Assembly: GCF_017744255.1 (NCBI RefSeq)
Contig: NZ_JAGHQP010000007.1
Span: forward strand, 1-64,000
DNA length: 64,000 nucleotides
Source of the DNA: Brevundimonas sp. A19_0
GTDB lineage: Bacteria; Pseudomonadota; Alphaproteobacteria; Caulobacterales; Caulobacteraceae
Direction of reading: 5' to 3'
The translations under genes were made by a program, and so were the position numbers. Numbering within the stretch: position 1 is the stretch's first letter; each line of letters begins with the position of its first letter. Of the stretch, positions 56,565 through 64,000 are shown piece by piece. The notes under the pieces are model-generated. The model was given only the letters and a program-made list of their open reading frames with translations. It made no database searches and had not been told where the DNA came from.

Positions 56565-59500
56565 CCGTCGATCCTCATGCGATGCCGGAAGCTGGAGGCT
56601 ATGCCGAGCTGGCTGGCACCAGCAATTTCTCGTTTCTGCACGGTGCCTCCTCGCCCAAACATCTGGTGGCGGCGGGGGTTCTGCAGGGGCACGCCGGCAT
56701 GGGGCTGGCGGACCGCAATACTGTGGCGGGGGTGGTCCGGGCCTGGAGCGCCCTCCGCTCGCTGCGGGAGCACGGCCTGCTGCCTCCGGATATGCGACGC
56801 GAAGGGTCCGGCCCCGGAGAGGTGCTGACAGAGCAGGACGACACCATCGACCCATCCCTCTCGGAAGAGGTCCGGAACAGGGCCCGGGCCTTCAAACTGG
56901 TAGTGGGGGCACGACTGGTCTTCAACGACGGCACACCGGACATCGTGGTTTATCCGGAGAACCGGACCGGCTGGGGCCGACTGACCCGCCTGCTGACCCT
57001 CGGCAATCGACGGGCGAGGAAGGGCGATTGCGAGATCGGGCTCCCCGATCTTCTGGCCGATCCTGCGGACCTGCTTCTGATCGTCATGCCCCCGGAGCGT
57101 CTGATTGGTCTGGCAGAGACGCTGGGCCGGCTGACGGAGGCCGCGCCCGGAGCTGTGTGGCTGGCCGCCTCCATGCTGCGACGGGGCGATGACCGGCGCC
57201 GGCTGGCACGGCTCAAAACCCTCGCACAGCAGGCGGAGGTTCCCCTGCTGGCCGTCAACGACGTGCTCTATCACCACCCGCTGCAGCGGGACCTTCAGGA
57301 TGTGTTGAGCTGTATCCGCGAAGGCACCACCCTGGAAAAGGCCGGGCGGCGCCTGCTGGCCAATGCCGAACGCTATCCCAAGCCGACGGTCGAGATGCGG
57401 CGGCTGTTCCAGGACGCGCCGGACGCCGTGGCCGAGTCCCTTGAGGTCCTGTCGCGGGTGGATTTCGACCTGAAACGCGACCTGCGCTACGAATACCCGC
57501 ACGAGACGACGCCACCGGGCAAGACCCCGCAGGCGTGGCTGGAACAGCTGACCTGGCGCAGCGCCGACATGCGCTATCCGGACGGCGTACCGGACAAGGT
57601 CCGCGAGACCCTCTCCAAGGAACTGGCCTTCATCGAGACGGCCGGATACGCCCCCTACTTCCTGACCATTCATCGCATCGTCCAGCGCGCGGAGGACAAG
57701 GGTATCCTGTGTCAGGGCCGCGGCTCGGCCGCCAACTCCGCCGTCTGCTATGTGCTGGGCATCACCAGCGTCGACCCGGCCCAGCACGACCTGCTGTTCG
57801 AGCGGTTCCTGTCCTCCAGCCGGGGCGAGCCGCCCGACATCGACGTCGATTTCGAGCATGAGCGGCGCGAGGAGATCATCCAGTACCTTTATGAAGACTA
57901 TGGACGGCACCGCGCGGGGATTGTGGCGACGGTCATCCATTTCCGTCCCCGCAGTGCGATCCGCGAGGTCGGCAAGGTGCTGGGCCTGACCGAGGATGTG
58001 ACCGCGCGTCTGGCCGGAACCCACTGGGGCAGCTGGGGCCGGGACATAACCCCGGCCCACATCGAACAGGCAGGGCTGGAGGCCTCCAACCCGGTGATCG
58101 CCCAGGCGGTGGGTCTGGCGTCGCGCCTGCTGAACTTTCCGCGGCATCTCAGCCAGCACGTCGGCGGGTTCATCCTGACGCGCGGGCGACTGGATGAAAT
58201 CGTGCCGGTGCACAACGCCGCCATGCCGGACCGGACCTTTATCGAATGGGACAAGGACGACGTCGACGAACTGGGCCTGATGAAGGTCGACATCCTCGCG
58301 CTCGGCATGCTGACCTGCATCCGCAAGGCCTTCGACCTGATCCATGCCCACCACGGCGTTTCCTACGCTTTGCCCACGATCGAAAACGAACAGGCCGACG
58401 TCTATGCCATGCTTCAGCGGGGCCATTCGATCGGGGTCTTCCAGGTCGAGAGCCGCGCCCAGATCAACATGCTGCCCCGGCTGAAGCCGCGGACCTTCTA
58501 TGATCTGGCCATCCAGGTCGCCATTGTTCGCCCCGGTCCGATCCAGGGGGACATGGTGCACCCCTATCTGCGCCGGCGGTCCGGGCTAGAGGCGGTCGAA
58601 TATCCCCGCCCGGGTCCGGGTCATCCGCAGGACGAGCTGGAACAGATCGTCGGCAAGACCCTCGGCGTGCCGCTGTTTCAAGAACAGGCGATGAAGATCG
58701 CCATGGTGGCCGCGCGCTTCACGCCCGAACAGGCGAACGGCCTGCGCAAGGCCATGGGCACCTTCCGGGGCGACGGAGACCTGGAACAGTATGAGGAGCT
58801 GATGGTCTCGAACATGATTGCCCGGGGCTATGAGCCCGAGTTTGCGACACGCTGCTTCAACCAGATCAAGGGGTTCGGCTCCTACGGCTTTCCGGAAAGC
58901 CATGCCGTGTCCTTTGCACGGCTGGTCTATGTGTCCGCCTTCGTGAAGTGCCGCTATCCGGCAGCCTTCGCCTGCGCCCTGCTCAACAGTCAGCCCATGG
59001 GCTTCTATGCCCCGGCCCAGATTGTCCGCGAGGCCAATGAGATCGGCGGGGTGGAGGTGCGGCCGATCGATATCGGGCACAGCCACTGGGACAACACCCT
59101 GGAGCCCACCGGATCAGGCCCCGCCCTGCGGCTGGGCCTGCGCCAGATCTCCGGCTTCAAGGAGGTCTGGGGCCACGACCTGGCCGCCGCACGTCAGGAA
59201 GCCGCCTTCAAGGACATCGAGGATCTGGCGGTGCGGGCCCGCTTGCCGGGCGCGGCCCTGCAGAAGCTGGCCAATGCCGATGCCTTCCGCTCCCTGGGGC
59301 TGGACCGGCGCGAGGCCCTGTGGGCCATACGGCGTCTGCCCGACGCCTCTCCCCTGCCCCTGTTCGCGGCGGCCGAGGCCCGGCGCCGGGGCGCCAGCGA
59401 ACTGGCAGAGGAGCCCGACGCCCGCCTGCCGCTGATGCCGCTGGGCGAGCATGTGGCCGCCGATTACCAGACCACGCGCCTGTCGCTGAAGGCGCATCCC

Positions 59501-59956
59501 ATGCAGTTGCTCCGACCGGCCCTTGCCCCGGACAGGGTGATCAGTTGCAAGGCCGCCGAGGGGCGACGCAGCGGGTCGCGCGTGCGGGTGGCCGGCGTCG
59601 TGCTGATCCGCCAGCGCCCGGGCAACGGCAATGCCATCTTCGTGACCCTGGAGGACGAAACGGGGGTGACCAATGTCGTCCTGTGGGCCCGCCTGTTCGA
59701 GCAGTTCCGGCGCGAGGTCATGTCCGCCCGCCTGATGATCGTCGAGGGGGATGTCGAGAAAAGCCCCGAGGGGGTGGTGCACATCGTGGCCCGTCGCGTG
59801 TTCGACCGGTCAGACGCACTGCTGACCCTGGCCGAGGACCACACTCCCACCGTCGAACTGGCCCGGGCCGACGTCGTCAGCCGCCCGCAGCTGCCGCCCC
59901 CACGGTCTCACCCCAGAAACGTCCGTCTGCTGCCGGGCTCGCGGGATTTTCATTGA
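56561..59956 (+). CDS. dnaE2: Error-prone DNA polymerase DnaE2 (ImuC)
   Basis: A 1131-residue C-family polymerase. The PHP domain opens YAELAGTSNFSFLHGASSP; the polymerase palm shows GRGSAANSAVCYVLGIT and PPDIDVDFEHERREE with catalytic Asp residues. Tail elements include a helix-hairpin-helix part and an OB-fold (SRVRVAGVVLIRQRPGNG, IFVTLEDETGVTNVV). It carries out SOS translesion synthesis with ImuA and ImuB. The ATG at 56561 overlaps imuB by 4 nt. Confidence 0.95.
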   Translation: MTVDPHAMPEAGGYAELAGTSNFSFLHGASSPKHLVAAGVLQGHAGMGLADRNTVAGVVRAWSALRSLREHGLLPPDMRREGSGPGEVLTEQDDTIDPSLSEEVRNRARAFKLVVGARLVFNDGTPDIVVYPENRTGWGRLTRLLTLGNRRARKGDCEIGLPDLLADPADLLLIVMPPERLIGLAETLGRLTEAAPGAVWLAASMLRRGDDRRRLARLKTLAQQAEVPLLAVNDVLYHHPLQRDLQDVLSCIREGTTLEKAGRRLLANAERYPKPTVEMRRLFQDAPDAVAESLEVLSRVDFDLKRDLRYEYPHETTPPGKTPQAWLEQLTWRSADMRYPDGVPDKVRETLSKELAFIETAGYAPYFLTIHRIVQRAEDKGILCQGRGSAANSAVCYVLGITSVDPAQHDLLFERFLSSSRGEPPDIDVDFEHERREEIIQYLYEDYGRHRAGIVATVIHFRPRSAIREVGKVLGLTEDVTARLAGTHWGSWGRDITPAHIEQAGLEASNPVIAQAVGLASRLLNFPRHLSQHVGGFILTRGRLDEIVPVHNAAMPDRTFIEWDKDDVDELGLMKVDILALGMLTCIRKAFDLIHAHHGVSYALPTIENEQADVYAMLQRGHSIGVFQVESRAQINMLPRLKPRTFYDLAIQVAIVRPGPIQGDMVHPYLRRRSGLEAVEYPRPGPGHPQDELEQIVGKTLGVPLFQEQAMKIAMVAARFTPEQANGLRKAMGTFRGDGDLEQYEELMVSNMIARGYEPEFATRCFNQIKGFGSYGFPESHAVSFARLVYVSAFVKCRYPAAFACALLNSQPMGFYAPAQIVREANEIGGVEVRPIDIGHSHWDNTLEPTGSGPALRLGLRQISGFKEVWGHDLAAARQEAAFKDIEDLAVRARLPGAALQKLANADAFRSLGLDRREALWAIRRLPDASPLPLFAAAEARRRGASELAEEPDARLPLMPLGEHVAADYQTTRLSLKAHPMQLLRPALAPDRVISCKAAEGRRSGSRVRVAGVVLIRQRPGNGNAIFVTLEDETGVTNVVLWARLFEQFRREVMSARLMIVEGDVEKSPEGVVHIVARRVFDRSDALLTLAEDHTPTVELARADVVSRPQLPPPRSHPRNVRLLPGSRDFH

Positions 59957-59999
59957 CGCCGAGCGGGCCAACGACACCAACCGCTGAATGTAGGGGGGA

Positions 60000-60076
60000 T
60001 GGTACGCCCCCTCGGGCTCGAACCGAGGACCCTCTGATTAAAAGTCAGATGCTCTAACCAACTGAGCTAGGGGCGC
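60000..60076 (-). tRNA. tRNA-Lys (anticodon UUU), CCA encoded
   Basis: Read on the minus strand: acceptor GCGCCCC pairing with GGGGCGT, D-arm GCTCAGTTGGTTAGAGC, anticodon stem TCTGA/TCAGA with loop CTTTTAA (anticodon TTT), T-arm CTCGG-TTCGAGC-CCGAG, discriminator A at 60003 and encoded CCA at 60000-60002. It stands alone between dnaE2 and the CaiB gene. Confidence 0.97.
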
Positions 60077-60174
60077 ATCCGTCATTTCGGACGGCGCGGA
60101 ACATAGGTGCGGTCGCATGTGGGGGCAAGCCGAAATCCGTGGCTGTTTTCAATGACAGGCGCTAGGTCAATTTC

Positions 60175-61251
60175 ATGTCTCCGCTGACCGGCCTGCGCAT
60201 TGTTGAGTTTGACGGACTGGGCCCCGTCACCTTTCTGGGCATGATGCTGGCCGATCTGGGCGCGGACGTTGTGCGCCTGACCCGGTCAGAGAGCGCGGGA
60301 GCCGCGGTGTTCACCGAGGTGGGCGGTGCCATCCTGCACCGGGGGCGGACGGCCGTGCCGGTCAATCTGAAAGACCCGGAGGACCATGCCCGGGTACTGG
60401 ATCTGGTCGCGCACAGTCATGGGCTGATCGAGGGATTCCGCCCCGGCGTCATGGAGCGGCTGGGTCTGGGACCCGAGCCCTGCCTGGCGCGCAATCCGGG
60501 TCTGGTGTTCGCGCGGGTCACCGGCTGGGGCCAGACGGGGCCGCTCGCCGATGCCGTCGGGCACGACATCAACTATCTGGCGCTGAGCGGCGCGCTGAGC
60601 ACCTTTGGCGAAGCGGATCGACCGGCGCGACCGCCGCTTAATCTGGTCGGCGACTATGCCGGCGGCGCCATGATGGGAGTGATCGGCCTGCTGGCCGGGC
60701 TTCTGCAGACCCGAACGACCGGGCGGGGAGCGGTGATCGACGTCGCCATGACCGATGGCGTGGCCCTGATGACGGCCCTATTCCATGCGCTGAAAGCGCA
60801 GGGGCTGTGGACCGAGGCCCGCGACGCCAACCTGCTGGACGGATCGACCCCCTTCTACCGCTGCTATCGCTGTCGCGACGGGGGCGAGGTCGCGGTGGGG
60901 GCTCTGGAGCCGCGGTTCTACGCCGCCCTGCTGGCCGGTCTGGAACTGACACCCGAGGACGCGCCGCAATACGACCGCAGCCGGTGGGGCGAGATCACTG
61001 AGCGGTTTGCTGCGATTTTCGCGACGCGGGACCGGGACGACTGGACTGCCCGGTTCGCCGGAACCGAAGCCTGCGTCACCCCCGTGCTCAGTCTGGGAGA
61101 AGCCGTGAGCAATGCCCACAACCAGGCCCGCGGCACCTTCACAGCCGAAGGGGCCCCTGCCCCGGCGCCGGTGTTCAACGGCACGCGCCCAGAGGCGGAG
61201 GCATCAGCCGGTCAGACCAATATCGCCGACGCCCTGTCCCGCTGGTCCTAG
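60175..61251 (+). CDS. CaiB/BaiF family CoA-transferase (alpha-methylacyl-CoA racemase-like)
   Basis: A 358-residue family III CoA-transferase or acyl-CoA racemase. The N-terminus LTGLRIVEFDGLGPVTFLGM and LADLGADVVRLTR are typical, with LVEGF-like GLIEGFRPGVMERLG and NLVGDYAGGAMMGVIGLLAG carrying the catalytic Asp. GFEG-type tail elements support an Amacr-like role in branched or methyl-acyl-CoA metabolism. The stop shares CTAG with the convergent kinase stop. Confidence 0.9.
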   Translation: MSPLTGLRIVEFDGLGPVTFLGMMLADLGADVVRLTRSESAGAAVFTEVGGAILHRGRTAVPVNLKDPEDHARVLDLVAHSHGLIEGFRPGVMERLGLGPEPCLARNPGLVFARVTGWGQTGPLADAVGHDINYLALSGALSTFGEADRPARPPLNLVGDYAGGAMMGVIGLLAGLLQTRTTGRGAVIDVAMTDGVALMTALFHALKAQGLWTEARDANLLDGSTPFYRCYRCRDGGEVAVGALEPRFYAALLAGLELTPEDAPQYDRSRWGEITERFAAIFATRDRDDWTARFAGTEACVTPVLSLGEAVSNAHNQARGTFTAEGAPAPAPVFNGTRPEAEASAGQTNIADALSRWS

Positions 61252-62990
61252 GCAACCTCGGCCAACGTAGGGGCGGTCGACCGCGACGCGCAGGCGTGGG
61301 CGAGGCTGTTGAACAGCCGCACCGGATCGATCGGCTTGGTCAGGAAGTCGGCGACTCCGATCACGTCCCATGCCGCGCGGTGCGTGTCCATGGCGTTGGC
61401 CGTCAGGGCGATGACCGGCGTATCGCGGTTGGCCCCTTCCTCGCGCAGGCGACGCGAGGCTTCCAGCCCGTCCATCACCGGCATTTGCATGTCCATCAGA
61501 ATGGCGTCGAACCGGCGCGTCGCACCCAGTTCCACTGCCTCTGCCCCGTTCTCGGCCAAGGTCAGCTCACAGCCATGCGGCTCCAGCAGGAGGGACAGGA
61601 TGCGGCGGTTCACCTCGTGATCGTCGACCACGAGAATCGACATGCCCGCCAGGGTCGTGGCTTCTGGTTCGACGACATCGGCGTCGGCGGCTGCCTGACC
61701 TTCAAGCGCGACCGGAACCTCCAGCACGAAGCAGGAGCCTTCGCCGGGTGTGCTCTCGACCGTCAGGTCCCCGCCCATCAGGCGCGCCAGCCGGCGGCTG
61801 ATCGCCAGGCCCAGCCCCGTGCCCCCGTAGCGACGGGTGGTGCCGGCCTCGACCTGTTCGAAGCTCTCGAAAATGTGGGGCAGACGGTCCTCGGGTATGC
61901 CGCACCCGGTGTCCGTGACCTCGATGCGCAGACCCTCAAGGCGCTCGCACCACCCGGCATGAACCGTGACCTGTCCGGCCTCGGTGAATTTCACGGCGTT
62001 TGAAATGAGGTTGAACAGGATTTGCTGGACCCGCAGGGGATCGGTCCAGACGCGATCGGGCACCGCCTCATCGACGGCCATGACCAGCTTCAGACCCGAG
62101 GCGCTGGCCCGCGCTTCCCACAGGCGCGACAGGGCCACCATTCGCTCGCGCACATCCATTTCGGCGTGCTCCAGCTCCATCTTGCCGGCCTCGATCTTGG
62201 AGAAGTCGAGCACATCGTTGAGCAGGCCCATCAGCACATCCCCCGCATCCACCAGCATGGCGACATGATCGCGCTGGGCGGGTTGAAGCTCGCTGGCCTT
62301 GAGCAGATTGGCGGCCGAAATGACGGCGTTCATCGGAGTGCGAATCTCGTGGCTGATGGTGGCCAGGAAGTCCGACTTGGCCGCATTGGCGACCTGGGCC
62401 CGGGCCCGCTCCTCGTCGGCCTTTCGATTGGCTTCCCTCAGAGCCATGGTCGTGGCGGAGTTCTGACGGACGGCGACGACGAGGTGCCCGATGTAGAGCG
62501 CGCATCCGACCGCCACCAGCATTTCATGCCAGACGCCGTTCCACGCCGCCCACAGGATCGGCAGGCCAAGGAAGTACAGGCCATGAGGGATGGCCGCAGA
62601 CAGCAGCAAGGCGCGCTGATGATGCATGTGCAGGCTGACGTGCAGCAGCCCCCCGGCCACCTGGACAGTCGCGAACACGCGGCCGACCTCTCCGCCATAG
62701 AGCCAGCAATAGGCCGAGATAGAAGAATAGATGGCCACATTGAGCGCCGCCGAGACGCAGCACATCACCTTGCGTGCCGCAGAGGGGGTAACGCGGGGGT
62801 CGCGACGCAGCGGCGAAAAGACGATCTCGTCCAGAACCTGTCCCAGCAGGACGGCGCTGTACCAGAGGATGGGCCAGACAGACGGCGCCACAACGAACGC
62901 TGTGGCACCAATAAAGGCCCCCAGCCCCAGTCGCGTTCTCAGCTCCCTGTGGCGGACCTCCGCGACGATGGCATAACCTGAATTCTGCAT
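61248..62990 (-). CDS. Membrane hybrid histidine kinase
   Basis: A 580-residue kinase. About five to six hydrophobic segments lie in residues 20-185, then a coiled coil, a HisKA domain (ATISHEIRTPMNAVISA), HATPase boxes (ILFNLISNAVKFTEAG, DTGCGIPEDRL, GGTGLGLAISR) and a receiver (ILVVDDHEVNRRIL, ILMDMQMPVMDGLEASR). No periplasmic sensor domain is obvious, so the membrane part may sense directly. The ATG at 62990 is chosen for GGAGG 7 nt upstream. The target regulator is unknown. Confidence 0.92.
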   Translation of the reverse strand: MQNSGYAIVAEVRHRELRTRLGLGAFIGATAFVVAPSVWPILWYSAVLLGQVLDEIVFSPLRRDPRVTPSAARKVMCCVSAALNVAIYSSISAYCWLYGGEVGRVFATVQVAGGLLHVSLHMHHQRALLLSAAIPHGLYFLGLPILWAAWNGVWHEMLVAVGCALYIGHLVVAVRQNSATTMALREANRKADEERARAQVANAAKSDFLATISHEIRTPMNAVISAANLLKASELQPAQRDHVAMLVDAGDVLMGLLNDVLDFSKIEAGKMELEHAEMDVRERMVALSRLWEARASASGLKLVMAVDEAVPDRVWTDPLRVQQILFNLISNAVKFTEAGQVTVHAGWCERLEGLRIEVTDTGCGIPEDRLPHIFESFEQVEAGTTRRYGGTGLGLAISRRLARLMGGDLTVESTPGEGSCFVLEVPVALEGQAAADADVVEPEATTLAGMSILVVDDHEVNRRILSLLLEPHGCELTLAENGAEAVELGATRRFDAILMDMQMPVMDGLEASRRLREEGANRDTPVIALTANAMDTHRAAWDVIGVADFLTKPIDPVRLFNSLAHACASRSTAPTLAEVA

Positions 62991-63162
62991 TCGCAGCCTC
63001 CCGAACGCTGACACCGTCGCACAAGATGTAAAAGGAATGGTTGCCACTTACTCGCTCCGGTTGTTTCGGCCCGGTCAATGGGTTGCATGGCGCGGGGGAA
63101 CGCCTTGCGAAGCCGGGCATTTCATGCTGACCACAGCTGTTCAACGTTTGAGGGGAATCTCC

Positions 63163-63423
63163 ATGACCAAGGCACTCAAATTGACCGGCCTTGCCGGTAT
63201 GGCGGCGATGCTCGCCCTGTCAGCCTGCGATAATCCGCCGGCGGACGAAGGGCTGGAGCCCATCGGTCCCGAGGTCGCGGAGCCCGAGGTTCCGATGCAG
63301 CCCGACCCGGTCGAACCGCCCGCTGAAGCGGAAATGCCGGTCCAGCCTCCGCCCACCCTTCCGGCAGAAGATCGGACGTCCGAAGAATCCGTTCGCCCCG
63401 ACTCTGACACGATGTTCTATTGA
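63163..63423 (+). CDS. Small Pro/Glu-rich lipoprotein
   Basis: An 86-residue predicted lipoprotein. The signal MTKALKLTGLAGMAAMLALSAC ends in LSAC, read as two parts MTKALKLTGL and AALMALSAC-like hydrophobic run. The rest is Pro/Glu/Ala-rich and likely disordered, ending DTMFY. GAGGGGAA precedes the ATG. It lies 63 nt before the TamA-like gene on the same strand. The function is unknown. Confidence 0.72.
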   Translation: MTKALKLTGLAGMAAMLALSACDNPPADEGLEPIGPEVAEPEVPMQPDPVEPPAEAEMPVQPPPTLPAEDRTSEESVRPDSDTMFY

Positions 63424-63486
63424 TAAGGCTTTCGTCCCGGCCCTGCCGGCGATGATCGTCCGCCGCTCCTGCCGTCCGGGTCACCC

Positions 63487-64000
63487 TTGCTGAAGAACCG
63501 AACCTTCCTGCTGACCGCCCTTGCGGTCTTCAGCCTGTCCGCCAGCCCGGCGCTGGCGGACCCGAAGGCGCGTGTTCGCGGCAATATGGACGACGATCTG
63601 CGGGACCGGATCATCGAGGTCATCGGTGAGGTCGACGGTCCCCCCGCCAGCCGGTTCGAGGCCCGCCGTCATGCCCGTGCCGCCGCAGAGGCCGCAGAGG
63701 CCTTGCTGCGGTCTGAGGGCTATTACCAGGCCCAGATCGAAGACGTCGTCGAGGGCGAGGAGACACCGGTCGCTGTCATCATGATCGACACCGGGCGCCG
63801 GTTTGTGCTCACCGAACCCACGGTGACATGGACCGACGAGACCCCCCTGCCCCAGATCGAGGCCGAGGTCCGCTCGGAGATCGATCTGGAGCCGGGCGCA
63901 CCCGGGCGCGCCATCGATGTGATCGCCGCAGAGGGCCGGATCGTCGCTGGGCTCACCCGCCGCGGCTATGCCGACGCCAAGGCCGAAACGCGCCGCGTCG
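63487..64000 (+). CDS. TamA/BamA-type outer-membrane assembly protein (partial, 5' end)
   Basis: An open frame runs off the window. It opens LLKNRTFLLTALAVFSLSAS with a signal peptide ending PALA, then a POTRA-like segment (RDRIIEVIGEVDGPPASRFE, AAAEAAEALLRSEGYYQAQI, LTRRGYADAKAE). This is the layout of TamA and related autotransporter-assembly proteins; the barrel lies outside the window. The start is not firm: TTG 63487 is used since no ATG fits and no good ribosome site is seen. Confidence 0.72.
   Translation, partial: MLKNRTFLLTALAVFSLSASPALADPKARVRGNMDDDLRDRIIEVIGEVDGPPASRFEARRHARAAAEAAEALLRSEGYYQAQIEDVVEGEETPVAVIMIDTGRRFVLTEPTVTWTDETPLPQIEAEVRSEIDLEPGAPGRAIDVIAAEGRIVAGLTRRGYADAKAETRRV

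Overview
The window is GC-rich alphaproteobacterial chromosome, most likely from Caulobacterales and close to Brevundimonas. The pointers are a split cobalamin methionine synthase, a class I (archaeal-type) lysyl-tRNA synthetase, a Caulobacter CC0125/CC1285-type lipoprotein, an imuA-imuB-dnaE2 mutasome behind a GAAC-N7-GAAC LexA box, an ATP12 chaperone and many hybrid histidine kinases. This placement is inference from gene content, not from a search. Genes are densely packed with many 1-4 nt overlaps. I saw no transposase, integrase, CRISPR array, rRNA or prophage; there is one tRNA (Lys, anticodon UUU). Most of the region looks like core genome.

Layout. 1-2.2 kb: a gene end, then a blaR1-blaI-like pair with a clear BlaI-type operator. 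2.3-4.6 kb: a 2-hydroxyacid dehydrogenase, a DUF6065 protein and an EF-hand lipoprotein. 4.7-11.2 kb: a methionine-cycle operon: an ArsR-methyltransferase (SahR-like) regulator with its palindrome, metF, a subclass B3 metallo-beta-lactamase-like gene, and metH in two pieces. 12-15 kb: a large TonB-dependent receptor. 15.3-25.8 kb: mixed housekeeping (MBL hydrolase, acyl-CoA synthetase, uridine kinase, TetR regulator, pdxH, DnaJ-like protein, aroC, pirin). 25.8-28 kb: queC-queE-queD-GNAT. 28-34.4 kb: a CBS-domain hybrid kinase, two thioesterases, a pair of unknown paralogues, a serine hydrolase, an S24 repressor. 34.5-41 kb: lysK, a kinase-like protein with no ATPase domain, queA, a non-coding repeat zone and a glutaredoxin-membrane fusion. 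41-49.7 kb: atp12, HAD phosphatase, rluC and crcB, membrane proteins, a second RluA-type synthase, rarA. 49.7-60 kb: a DegP-like protease, tgt, lipoproteins, the SOS mutasome, tRNA-Lys. 60-64 kb: a CaiB-type CoA-transferase, a hybrid kinase, a lipoprotein and the start of a TamA/BamA-type gene cut by the window edge.

How the genes work together. Queuosine synthesis is spread over three loci (queC/E/D, queA, tgt). The met cluster is one translationally coupled unit with its own likely repressor. The imuA-imuB-dnaE2 cassette is a DNA-damage-induced translesion system. The least explained items are the tandem paralogues at 30.7-31.5 kb, the ATPase-less kinase at 37.3-38.8 kb, the beta-lactamase-type gene inside the met operon, the EF-hand loop inside the TonB receptor, and the inverted-repeat and 9-bp-repeat zone at 39.9-40.35 kb. 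I did not find one clear, wholly new multi-gene system.
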